A stretch of DNA of 27,890 nucleotides from CALLVY01 sp937899855 (lineage in GTDB: Bacteria; Bacteroidota; Bacteroidia; Chitinophagales; Saprospiraceae). The stretch lies in the NCBI GenBank assembly GCA_039820405.1, contig JBCBQC010000083.1, positions 1 to 27,890 of the forward strand, read 5' to 3'. Below, piece by piece: positions 1 through 6,918 of the stretch. The first letter of the stretch is position 1; each line of letters opens with the position of its first letter. The notes below the pieces were generated by a model. That model ran no database searches, was not told where the DNA came from, and saw only the letters and a program-made list of their open reading frames with translations. The position numbers and the translations under genes are program-made.

Positions 1-513
1 GGGGATGGCACTCGGGGGGACGGCCGCTTCTTCTTGTACCCACTCGCCATTATCCGCCAATGCCACCAATTGCTTTTCCAGGTCTAGTACCGCTGGGGGC
101 CGTTCAAAATCGCCCTTGATGGTCTGGGAATAATCCGGCTGGAAAAAGCTCAGGCTGGTGAGCTGGAGATCGGTAAGGCCGCTGAGGTAGAGGCTATCGT
201 ACTGAGGGAGTTGGGCGGCCCGGAAATCCGCCACGAGCTGTTCCAATTCCGCGGTGGGGACTTGGCGGCGGTAGAGGCCCATTTTGTCGGTATGATTGGT
301 CCCGCGGTAATCCACCCGGCCGTTGGCGAAGACCTCCAAGGTATACACCGGGCACTGACCAAAACAGGCCGATTTCCGCATTTGGATCAACAAGGCATTC
401 GGATTAGTGGCGGGATTCGCTGCGTTTTTACCCGGCTTGGTCCCATTACAAGCCAGCATTGCCAAGGCGAAGCAGCAGCCCGCCACCAGGGTCATCTTCA
501 TACGTATCGTCAT
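1..513 (-). CDS. DUF6438-type lipoprotein, 3' end cut by window edge
   Basis: An open frame of 171 codons runs off the left edge, so the C-terminus is missing. The protein begins MTIRMKMTLVAG and has a hydrophobic stretch ending in LAMLAC, read as a lipoprotein signal with C22 as the lipidated residue; the -3 residue is Met, which is not ideal. Residues about 42-60 read MRKSACFGQCPVYTLEVFA, the conserved N-terminal motif (CxGxCPxY) of DUF6438 proteins. That domain has no known reaction; family members are envelope lipoproteins. The ATG follows directly on the stop codon of the upstream metalloprotease gene (TAAATG), so translation is probably coupled. Family call is fairly firm; function unknown. 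Confidence 0.75.
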   Translation of the reverse strand, partial: MTIRMKMTLVAGCCFALAMLACNGTKPGKNAANPATNPNALLIQMRKSACFGQCPVYTLEVFANGRVDYRGTNHTDKMGLYRRQVPTAELEQLVADFRAAQLPQYDSLYLSGLTDLQLTSLSFFQPDYSQTIKGDFERPPAVLDLEKQLVALADNGEWVQEEAAVPPSAIP

Positions 514-1773
514 TTAAAAGCTGTTCGGTAAGACCAAAACTTTACCCGAATATACCACTTTCTCCCGAACCACCTGTACCCAGTACACCCCACTCGCCAG
601 GCCTTGTACGTCAATGGACTGGAGGCTTTCCCCACGGAGGCTAGCGGCGTAGACGCGTCGTCCCTGGCTGTCGATCAGGTAGAGGTTGAACTCGTCGGCT
701 GGGTCCGCTTCGAGCAGCAGGTGGATGCAATCGCGGGCCGGATTGGGATAAATGGTTAGGGGATTGGTGCGGACGGGGTCGGGAGGGGTACAAACATCGG
801 AGGTCAACAAGTCGGGGCGGGACGCGGTGATGGCCGCCCACATGCGCAGCCGCTGCCCTTCCGTAAAGAGCATCAGACACTCATCGTCGACGTAGTTCAT
901 AAAATTCATAAACATATCGGGGCTGCCGCAACTGCTGATCGGATGGATCGGACAGTTGCGGTATTCCGTTTCCTGTTGGGGAGTATCGGCCACTTGATCG
1001 TCCACCTCACAACCCCGTTGTCCCCAGGTGTGCTGGAGGTTGAGGTAGTGTCCCACTTCGTGGGTGGCTGTCTTGCCGAGGTGAAAGGGAAAGGAGGGCG
1101 AGTCGGCGGGGCGAATGCCAAAGTAAAGGGGATCGACGATGATACCATCTTCGGCGGGGGGGACGGTCTCGGGGAAGGTACCGATACCGAGGAAGGCGCC
1201 ACAGGTGGGGGCCACCCAGATGTTGAGGTAGCGATCGGGGTCCCAGGCGGCACTGCCCCCGAGCTCGGGGTAGTAAAGGCGGGGCCGACCGTTGAGGCGG
1301 ACTTCTCCCACGTTACCAATGCAATCGACGGTACTCTGCCGCCGCAGGATGCCGCTACTGGCTTGCCCCTGCGGATCGGTACTGGCCAGGCAAAACTCCA
1401 GGCCAATCGACGTGGCGAGTGGGGCAAAATCATCGGGAATCTGGAGGCGGTTGGGATTGCGTTTTTGAAAATCGCGGTTGAGGGCGTCGATTTGGGAGGC
1501 GATGATTTCGTCGGAGAGGTTTTGACTGGGATCCTGCCAGAGCAGGTGAACGACTACCGGGATGGTGGCCAATTGGCGTTCGGTGGCCAGGTCGGGGCGA
1601 AAGTTTTGGGTAAAAGCTTCGAGCCGTTCCACTGCCGCCCGGCGCTCCGCGTGCGCTGCCAAATGCTCCGCGCGCAAGGCCTGCGCGGCACAGTGCTGGT
1701 ACGGAGCCTGCGCTACCGCACCCCAGGCACCCACCAAAAGTAAGACCAACGGACTAATCCAGCGTTTCCACAT
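514..1773 (-). CDS. Secreted M43-family (pappalysin/cytophagalysin) zinc metalloprotease with T9SS sorting domain
   Basis: This is a 419-residue secreted protease. Residues 1-22 form a signal peptide (MWKRWISPLV then a hydrophobic core, likely cut near AQA). The catalytic domain carries HEVGHYLNLQH at 238-248, the HExxHxxGxxH-like zinc site with His in the third ligand position, and a downstream NFMNY segment (290-294) that fits the metzincin Met-turn. Six or more Cys around 128-328 suggest disulfides, as expected outside the cell. From about 337 the protein has a type A T9SS C-terminal domain, starting LTIYPNPARD and ending with the GVYWVQV strand, so it should be exported through the T9SS and anchored or released at the surface. 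It is the middle gene of a minus-strand operon, 40 bases after the OmpA gene and directly abutting the DUF6438 gene. Substrate unknown. Confidence 0.9.
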   Translation of the reverse strand: MWKRWISPLVLLLVGAWGAVAQAPYQHCAAQALRAEHLAAHAERRAAVERLEAFTQNFRPDLATERQLATIPVVVHLLWQDPSQNLSDEIIASQIDALNRDFQKRNPNRLQIPDDFAPLATSIGLEFCLASTDPQGQASSGILRRQSTVDCIGNVGEVRLNGRPRLYYPELGGSAAWDPDRYLNIWVAPTCGAFLGIGTFPETVPPAEDGIIVDPLYFGIRPADSPSFPFHLGKTATHEVGHYLNLQHTWGQRGCEVDDQVADTPQQETEYRNCPIHPISSCGSPDMFMNFMNYVDDECLMLFTEGQRLRMWAAITASRPDLLTSDVCTPPDPVRTNPLTIYPNPARDCIHLLLEADPADEFNLYLIDSQGRRVYAASLRGESLQSIDVQGLASGVYWVQVVREKVVYSGKVLVLPNSF

Positions 1774-1813
1774 ACACCAAAGCTTAGGTGTTCACGATCC
1801 AGCTCTCCTACCT

Positions 1814-2824
1814 TTAATTGTTAATCAAGTCGTAAAGTTGATCCAATTTGGGGGATAAAATGATCTCGGTACGACGATTCTGGGCTTTGCCCGCCGCCGT
1901 ACCGTTGGAGGCGATGGGCTGGTAAAAGGCCCGCCCCGAAGCAATCACCCGCTTGGGGTCGACGCCACTACTGACCAATACCTGGGCAACGGCGGTGGCC
2001 CGGCGGACACTCAAATCCCAGTTTTGGGCGGCCGAACCATCAGTATCGGTGTGGCCTTCCACATTGACCTCTACGTTGGGATTGTCCTTGAGGACGCCCG
2101 CCAGGGTTTGAATGGCCCGCTTGCCCTTCCAATCCAGGCGGTTGCTCCCGCTGGCAAAGAGTAGGTTCTGACTGAGTGAGACGTAGATCTTACCATTGGC
2201 CTCGCTGACCGTCAGGTCGGTACTCGAAAAACTGTGTAGGGCCTGATTCAGATTGCTCCGTAGGTTACCCAGGGCCGCTTCCTTGGCGGAAAGTGCCGCT
2301 TGCAATTCCTGGATTTGCGCCTGGTACTCGGCTCCCTGGTCGGCACCGAGTGCGGCGGTGATTTCGGCTTCCTTGTCCTGTACCAGTCCTTGCAGTTGCG
2401 CGATCTCCGCCTGCAGGCTACGGACTTCGCGGTCCTTGGCGTCGAGGATGGCCTGCTTCTCCGAAATCTTGTTGGTCAGTTGCTGAACGTCGCTGGACGA
2501 ATTGGAAAGCAGCAGTTTGTTTTGCTCCAAGAGCTCATCGTAGCGTTGTTGGATATCGTTCTGGCTGCGTTGGAGGTTCTGGAGTTTGTCCTGGTTGTCT
2601 TTCAAGTCCTCCTGCAACTGGCTCAACTCCTGGTTGCGGCGATCGAGGTCGTACTGGGCGTAGCGATTTTCATCCGCCACCGTCCGGAGCGAGTCGCGAG
2701 ATTTTTTGTACTGACTGCTCGATAGTAGGGCCTGATCGTATTTTTGGCGGGGGATGCAGCTGCTGAGTAAAGACAGGGTTCCCAGCAGTAGGAAAGCGGG
2801 TAAAAGGGTTCTCATGGGCACCAT
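1814..2824 (-). CDS. OmpA-family lipoprotein with long periplasmic coiled coil
   Basis: This 336-residue envelope protein has a lipoprotein signal (hydrophobic core, then LSSC with C23). Residues about 30-190 are rich in Gln, Leu, Glu and Lys heptads, a long coiled coil (for example QELSQLQEDLKDNQDKLQNL). The C-terminal 120 residues are an OmpA/MotB peptidoglycan-binding domain, with the hallmark VEGHTDTDG near 255 and NRRTEI near the end. Such proteins tie the outer membrane to peptidoglycan; the coiled coil would span the periplasm. Start could be Met1 (2824) or Met4 (2815); both keep the signal. It appears to be the first gene of the operon with the M43 protease and DUF6438 lipoprotein. 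I saw no clear promoter upstream; TACCTTTA near 2871 on the minus strand is one base off the -7 consensus but lacks a -33 partner. Confidence 0.9.
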   Translation of the reverse strand: MVPMRTLLPAFLLLGTLSLLSSCIPRQKYDQALLSSSQYKKSRDSLRTVADENRYAQYDLDRRNQELSQLQEDLKDNQDKLQNLQRSQNDIQQRYDELLEQNKLLLSNSSSDVQQLTNKISEKQAILDAKDREVRSLQAEIAQLQGLVQDKEAEITAALGADQGAEYQAQIQELQAALSAKEAALGNLRSNLNQALHSFSSTDLTVSEANGKIYVSLSQNLLFASGSNRLDWKGKRAIQTLAGVLKDNPNVEVNVEGHTDTDGSAAQNWDLSVRRATAVAQVLVSSGVDPKRVIASGRAFYQPIASNGTAAGKAQNRRTEIILSPKLDQLYDLINN

Positions 2825-2956
2825 TTAAGTGATTTTGGGCCTTAATTTACGGAATTCTGAGCAGATGGTAAAGGTAGTGGCCGAAGGGAACTTGGGGAAG
2901 CAGGGGCAGGGGTGGTATGAGGAGCTGGGGTGGTGTGCGTACAAGAGGGGGCAAAA

Positions 2957-2972
2957 GGGTGGGATCCCACCC
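2957..2972. repeat. Perfect 16-base palindrome
   Basis: GGGTGGGATCCCACCC is identical to its reverse complement. It could be an operator, a repeat boundary or half of a REP-like unit together with the hairpin 36 bases further on. No binding protein can be assigned. Confidence 0.55.
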
Positions 2973-3007
2973 AAGCCGCCGCCGCCAGTCGTCGCTCGAT
3001 TTTGAAT

Positions 3008-3029
3008 ATGGCGGACCTAGCTCCGCCAT
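3008..3029. repeat. REP-like hairpin, 8-bp perfect stem
   Basis: ATGGCGGA and TCCGCCAT pair around a six-base loop CCTAGC. It is preceded by ATTTTGAATA; the same ten bases also precede the hairpin upstream of the pyrophosphatase gene (4840-4876). No T-run follows on either side, so a repeat or protein site is more likely than a terminator. Confidence 0.5.
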
Positions 3030-3262
3030 CTCGACTATCGGGCACTCCGACCGCGAGGTTACCAAGACCGTTTCTCGAGATATCTTTTACTTGGGTCCCA
3101 TCGGAGAAAAAGTCGGTACATAGACGCTTTTCACGACTAAATTCCATAAGCCAGTATCCAAAAAATGGTACAGAATCGGCTAGAGGCCTTGAAAAGTAAG
3201 GGTAATTTTTTTTGAAAAAAGTAGGCGCTCGTAAATTTTAACATTTCTCCTGAGGTCCAATT

Positions 3263-4336
3263 TTAGGCAATCTCCCCTCCACAACTGGACCCCGCCCCGG
3301 CGGTACAGCCGTAGCAGTGCTGGTTGAGTACGATCGCGCGGTTTTGCAGAAGCTCCCCGTCGAAGTCCTTGATGTGGCGGGAGCCGGTGGTGGCTACCTT
3401 GAGGTCCAGCATCTGGTTGAAGTCGCAGTCGTAGATGTAGCCATCCCAACTGATGGAGACCGTGTTGCGGCACATCAGCCCCGTGACGGTCGAGGGATTG
3501 AAGGCTTCGATGAGGGCCTGCATGTAGTCGCGGTAATTATCAGTTTCGAGCAGGTACTCCAAAAAGCGGGCGATGGGCAGGTTGGTAATGGCGTAGAGGT
3601 TGTTGAAAACGATGCCGTAGCGTCTTTGGAGTTGGCGTTTGAACTCGGCCTCCAGGGTTTGTTGGTCACCGGGGAGGAAGGCTCCGGAGGGATTGAAAAC
3701 GAGGTCGAGCTGGAGGCCCGTTCCTTCCTTTCCGTAGCCCACTTCGTTGAGCATCTGGAGGGCGGCGATGCTGTCTTCAAAGACGCCGTCGCCCCGCTGG
3801 CGGTCCGTTCGGGTCTTGCTGAAGTAGGGGAGGGAAGAAACCACCTGGACGCCGTGCTCGGCGAAGAAATCGGGGAGGTCGTGGTACTTTCGGTTGGCGC
3901 GAATGATGGTGAGGTTACACCGATCGATCACCTTTTTGCCCAGGGCGCTGCACTGTTCTACAAACCAGCGAAAATGGGGGTTCATCTCGGGGGCACCCCC
4001 CGTGATATCGACGGTGTGGATGGTGGGGGTGGCGGCGATGATTTCCAGGCAGCGTTCGAGGGTGGCGCGGTCCATGTTTTCCCGCCGCCGATCCGGTCCC
4101 GCATCCACGTGGCAGTGGGCGCAGGTCTGGTTGCAAAGCTTACCGATGTTGAGCTGGAAAATTTCGATGCCCGAGGCGCGGAGGGGGCGGTGCCCCAATT
4201 CTCCCAGCGCTTCGCTGAAATTGGGAAATTGATCGTCGAGCCGCTCCTTGCCGTTGAGCACCTTGAGTTGGAAAAAAGTATCCGACAGCTCGTTGGACCG
4301 CGATTTTAAAGATTTACTGCGCTGTTTGATCGCCAT
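3263..4336 (-). CDS. arsS: Arsenosugar biosynthesis radical SAM protein ArsS
   Basis: This 357-residue radical SAM enzyme has the cluster-binding motif C68-NQT-C72-AH-C75 followed by HVDAGP, typical of ArsS rather than of general radical SAM proteins, and ITGGAPEMNP at 111-120. The C-terminal domain (DUF3641 type) has further Cys at 289, 304, 341, 344 and 352, ending CYGCTAGAGSSCGG, a family signature probably binding a second Fe-S cluster. ArsS acts in making arsenosugars: it is linked to attaching the deoxyadenosyl part to dimethylarsenic. Some family members are selenoproteins; no in-frame TGA is seen here. The start is ATG at 4336, only two bases after the stop of the AhpD-like gene, so the two form an operon. 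The pathway's arsenite methyltransferase gene (arsM) is not in the window. Confidence 0.9.
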   Translation of the reverse strand: MAIKQRSKSLKSRSNELSDTFFQLKVLNGKERLDDQFPNFSEALGELGHRPLRASGIEIFQLNIGKLCNQTCAHCHVDAGPDRRRENMDRATLERCLEIIAATPTIHTVDITGGAPEMNPHFRWFVEQCSALGKKVIDRCNLTIIRANRKYHDLPDFFAEHGVQVVSSLPYFSKTRTDRQRGDGVFEDSIAALQMLNEVGYGKEGTGLQLDLVFNPSGAFLPGDQQTLEAEFKRQLQRRYGIVFNNLYAITNLPIARFLEYLLETDNYRDYMQALIEAFNPSTVTGLMCRNTVSISWDGYIYDCDFNQMLDLKVATTGSRHIKDFDGELLQNRAIVLNQHCYGCTAGAGSSCGGEIA

Positions 4337-4338
4337 AG

Positions 4339-4677
4339 TTACATCGTCATTTTTTTGACATGATTCATCATTTGTACCCCGTTGACCAGGGTCGCTCCTC
4401 CCCGGATGGCCGCCGCTACGTGTACCGCTTCCATCATTTGCTCTTCATCCGCCCCCTTTTTCAAACAGTCCGAACTGTAAGCATCAATGCAGTAAGGACA
4501 GGCCACCGCGTGGGCAACCGCCAGCGCGATGAGCGACTTCTCGCGCGCGGTGAGGGCCCCCTCCTGAAAGACACTGCCGTACCACTGGAAAAACTTATCG
4601 CCGTATTCCTGCTGAAATTCCGTGATGTTACTGAATTTTTTGAGATCATCCGGGTTGAAATAGGTCTTTTCACTCAT
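4339..4677 (-). CDS. Arsenosugar biosynthesis-associated peroxidase-like protein (AhpD/CMD fold)
   Basis: This 112-residue protein belongs to the carboxymuconolactone decarboxylase/AhpD superfamily. It has the redox pair C60-P-Y-C63 in the segment HAVACPYCIDAYSSDCLKKG and the following helix with AAAIRGGATLVNG. This small subgroup typically lies beside arsS, as here, and is annotated as the arsenosugar-associated peroxidase-like protein. By family it would do thiol-based redox chemistry; its exact step in the pathway is not known to me. It is the first gene of the two-gene operon, with ATG at 4677. No promoter match was found on the minus strand; the upstream DNA is AT-rich with two copies of TGCAAAA. 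Confidence 0.85.
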   Translation of the reverse strand: MSEKTYFNPDDLKKFSNITEFQQEYGDKFFQWYGSVFQEGALTAREKSLIALAVAHAVACPYCIDAYSSDCLKKGADEEQMMEAVHVAAAIRGGATLVNGVQMMNHVKKMTM

Positions 4678-4814
4678 GCTGGATCGGATTTACTTTTGCA
4701 AAATGCAAAACATTAAAGAATTGTTGTTGAATTGTTTTTCTTTTCCCCACCTGGGCTTCCACAACTGTAACGAGGCGGACATAAGCCCTAGGAAAGCGCC
4801 CAAAGATAAGTACT

Positions 4815-4822
4815 TAATTTTG
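4815..4822 (+). promoter_or_regulatory. Possible -7 box for the pyrophosphatase gene
   Basis: TAATTTTG fits the Bacteroidota -7 consensus TAnnTTTG. No TTTG is found 19-20 bases upstream, so support is weak. If used, transcription would begin about 4829 and the leader would include the hairpin at 4840-4876. Confidence 0.25.
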
Positions 4823-4839
4823 AATACTACGGCCCCCCC

Positions 4840-4876
4840 AGCATTGGAGCGGATTTGAGGTCCGCCTGGCAATGCT
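4840..4876 (+). promoter_or_regulatory. Leader hairpin upstream of the pyrophosphatase gene
   Basis: AGCATTG pairs with CAATGCT, and inside that GCGGA pairs with TCCGC, giving an interrupted stem 30 bases before the chosen start codon. It could affect translation or be a REP-like unit, since it shares the ATTTTGAATA lead-in with the hairpin at 3008-3029. An in-frame ATG at 4855 lies inside it and is therefore a poor start. Confidence 0.35.
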
Positions 4877-4905
4877 TAACTTTGGGGTCCAAACCCGCAC
4901 GGCCA

Positions 4906-5520
4906 ATGAAAATATCCATCCTCCCCCGCTTCCTCGCGATGACTTGCACCACCTGCTTCCTGGCCTGCCAAGCCCCCACCGCGCGAATTGATTACCAAAG
5001 CCTGCCCGCCCGCACCGCCGGAGGCATCAACGTAGTCGTGGAAATTCCGGCGGGTACGAACCACAAAATCGAATACGACAAAACCAGCGACCGTTTCCTC
5101 AATGATCAAGAAAATGGGCGGGACCGCATCGTCAACTTTTTACCCTACCCCGGCAACTACGGCTACATCCCCGGTACCTACTTGGATCCCCAGCGCGGTG
5201 GCGACGGCGATGCCCTGGACATCCTCGTCCTGAGCGAAAGCCAGGCCACGGGTAGCCTCCTGGAAGTGTTGCCCATCGCCGCCCTCCAACTCAAAGACGG
5301 TGGCGAGTGGGATACCAAAATCATCGCCATCCCCAGCGACTCCACCCAGCAAATCATGGCGATCCGTGATTTTACCCATTTCATGACCGAATATAACGGC
5401 GTTCAGGCCATGGTCAAAAACTGGTTTCTCCAGTACAAGGGCCTGGGCGAAATGGAATTCGTGGCCTGGCAAAACGAGCGTTTTGCGGAAAAAGAAATTG
5501 AAAAATGGTTGGCGCCGTGA
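4906..5520 (+). CDS. Family I inorganic pyrophosphatase with lipoprotein signal
   Basis: This hydrolyses pyrophosphate to two phosphates. Family I features are clear: VVEIPAGTNHKIEYDK, then FLPYPGNYGYIPGT, then the metal-binding DGDALDILV, matching the family signature D-G-D-x-x-D except for Ala in place of Pro/Glu. The frame is open from 4855, but ATG at 4906 is preferred because it gives MKISILPRFLAMTC followed by CFLAC, a lipoprotein-like signal with the acceptor Cys about residue 21. From this start the protein is 204 residues, with a catalytic domain of about 180, normal for the family. Most such enzymes are cytosolic, so export to the periplasm is the odd point; Phe at -3 of the lipobox is not ideal. 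It stands alone on the plus strand, diverging from the arsenosugar operon. Confidence 0.85.
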   Translation: MKISILPRFLAMTCTTCFLACQAPTARIDYQSLPARTAGGINVVVEIPAGTNHKIEYDKTSDRFLNDQENGRDRIVNFLPYPGNYGYIPGTYLDPQRGGDGDALDILVLSESQATGSLLEVLPIAALQLKDGGEWDTKIIAIPSDSTQQIMAIRDFTHFMTEYNGVQAMVKNWFLQYKGLGEMEFVAWQNERFAEKEIEKWLAP

Positions 5521-5545
5521 GGATTTGACTCCTAAATCCCCACGG
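5515..5545 (+). terminator. Hairpin overlapping the pyrophosphatase stop codon
   Basis: CCGTG-A-GGATTT pairs with AAATCC-C-CACGG (11 pairs, one mismatch, seven-base loop). It includes the TGA stop codon. Only TGGTT follows, so it is a weak rho-independent terminator or an RNA-end stabiliser. Confidence 0.45.
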
Positions 5546-5626
5546 TGGTTCAAACCAATTAGGAATTTCCAATGTTAAAGACGATATTGGCATTGGTATG
5601 CTTCCATCTGATTTTTAAGTTCGGCT

Positions 5627-6871
5627 ATGACCACCAACCTCACCTCATCCTTTGAGCCCCAGCTCGAACCGCTGTCTGCGAACGGAATCGGGGTAGCTTA
5701 CTTTTCTTCTATCACCGCCATCCCTCGCTTGGAATGGCAGCGGGTACAGCCCACCGACAATCTGTTCCTACAGCGCGATTACCTCGAAGTTCTCGAAAAC
5801 CATCCCCCCCGCGGCATGCGTTTCGCCTACCTGTTGTTCTATCACCAGCTGCGACCGGTGGGGCTGGCCGTTCTCCAATTACAGCATTTTAGGGCGAGCG
5901 AAAGTCTGGGGCTGGATCAGGCGCGGACGGAGGCGCAAAGAACCCCCTGCTTTTTTACCGCCTACGGCCGCTTCCTCAAAAATTTTGTAGCCAATCGCGT
6001 CGAATTCAATACCATGGTCTGTGGCAATCTCCTGCTGACCGGTGAGCACGGCTGGTACTTCAAGCCCCCCGAATTGCGGGGCAACAAGGGCCAACAACTA
6101 CTGGTGGAAGCCATGCACCACGCCAAGCGGGAAATCGAGCGTCAGGGCCTGCTGCTGAGTGCCATGCTGGTCAAGGATTACTATCCCGAACGGCGGCCCG
6201 GTGGCCAGATGCTGGTAAAAAGACATTTCAACGAATTTACCGTACAGCCTAACATGGTCCTCAAGCTGCGGCCGGAATGGCGGGGGTTCGACGATTATCT
6301 GGGCGCTTTTTCGTCCAAGTACCGGGTGCGCGCCAAACGCGCCTTTAAGAAGGGAAAAGCCCTGCGTAAGGAAGAACTTACGCTGGCCCAAATGCGGCAT
6401 TACGAAGGAGAAATGTACCAACTGTACCGCTCGGTGGCGGAGCATTCGGGCTTCAACCTGATCAACCTCAACAGCCACTACCTCCTGGCCTTGAAGGAAC
6501 AGTTGCCCGATGCCTTTCGTTGTTACGCCTATTTCCTGGAGGATAAGCTGGTCGCCTTCTATACCTCCATCGCCAACGGTGCCGAGATGGAGGCACACTT
6601 CCTTGGTTTTGATAAAAACCTCAACGCCAGCCACCAGATTTACCTCAATATCCTCTACGATCTCGTTCGGGGCGCTATCGATGGCCAACACGATCGCCTG
6701 GTTTTTGCCCGTACGGCTATGGAAATCAAAAGCTCCGTGGGAGCCGAAGCCATCGATATGTATTGCTACCTGCGGCACCGCAACTCCATCACCAACAAGC
6801 TCGTTCACCCCTTATTCGATTACCTCAAACCCCGCGAGGACGACTGGAAACCCCGTCATCCCTTTAAGTAA
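5627..6871 (+). CDS. FemAB/GNAT-superfamily acyltransferase-like protein
   Basis: This 414-residue soluble protein has no signal peptide. The C-terminal part (about 195-375) resembles the FemAB-like GNAT fold: an FSSKYRVRAKRAFKK segment, then EMYQLYRSVAEHSGFNL, an FLEDKLVAFYTSI strand pair, and NASHQIYLNILYDLVRGAI. Proteins of this type in Bacteroidota are usually annotated as GNAT N-acetyltransferases or as peptidoglycan/cell-envelope FemAB-like proteins, and sometimes wrongly as 8-amino-7-oxononanoate synthase. The substrate is unknown; the fold suggests transfer of an acyl or aminoacyl group. The ATG at 5627 is the first in frame; no Shine-Dalgarno is evident, which is common in this phylum. 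It converges on the anti-sigma-like gene, with only 47 bases between; a short GGAGC/GCTCC hairpin (6894-6907) lies in that gap. Confidence 0.6.
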   Translation: MTTNLTSSFEPQLEPLSANGIGVAYFSSITAIPRLEWQRVQPTDNLFLQRDYLEVLENHPPRGMRFAYLLFYHQLRPVGLAVLQLQHFRASESLGLDQARTEAQRTPCFFTAYGRFLKNFVANRVEFNTMVCGNLLLTGEHGWYFKPPELRGNKGQQLLVEAMHHAKREIERQGLLLSAMLVKDYYPERRPGGQMLVKRHFNEFTVQPNMVLKLRPEWRGFDDYLGAFSSKYRVRAKRAFKKGKALRKEELTLAQMRHYEGEMYQLYRSVAEHSGFNLINLNSHYLLALKEQLPDAFRCYAYFLEDKLVAFYTSIANGAEMEAHFLGFDKNLNASHQIYLNILYDLVRGAIDGQHDRLVFARTAMEIKSSVGAEAIDMYCYLRHRNSITNKLVHPLFDYLKPREDDWKPRHPFK

Positions 6872-6918
6872 GCGCCAAAATATCTGGAGATCTGGAGCAA
6901 GGGCTCCCGTTGCGATTG

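Larger units (their letters stand above)
2825..3262. other. 438-base intergenic gap with palindromes, no convincing gene
   Basis: Neither strand has a frame here that looks coded. The longest readings are Pro/Ser/Arg-rich and span the palindromes. The stretch holds a perfect 16-base palindrome (2957-2972), an 8-bp stem hairpin (3008-3029), and a T-rich run on the plus strand (3207-3214) just past the end of arsS. It must also contain the promoter of the OmpA operon, which I could not place. The mix of GC-rich palindromes and no coding potential suggests a dispersed intergenic repeat, but a second copy was not found in this window. Confidence 0.5.

Noticed and set aside
2842..3147. A 101-codon minus-strand frame in the gap before the OmpA gene
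   Set aside because: It runs through both palindromes, is Pro/Ser/Arg/Thr-rich at its end and overlaps an equally long plus-strand frame; it looks like a repeat read as protein.
4676..4858. A 60-codon plus-strand frame between the AhpD-like gene and the pyrophosphatase gene
   Set aside because: No ribosome site, ordinary AT-rich intergenic composition and no protein-like pattern.
5572..5655. A 27-codon frame beginning MLKTILALVCFHLIF upstream of the FemAB/GNAT-like gene
   Set aside because: It could be a small hydrophobic leader peptide, but it overlaps the next start, has no ribosome site and nothing else supports it.
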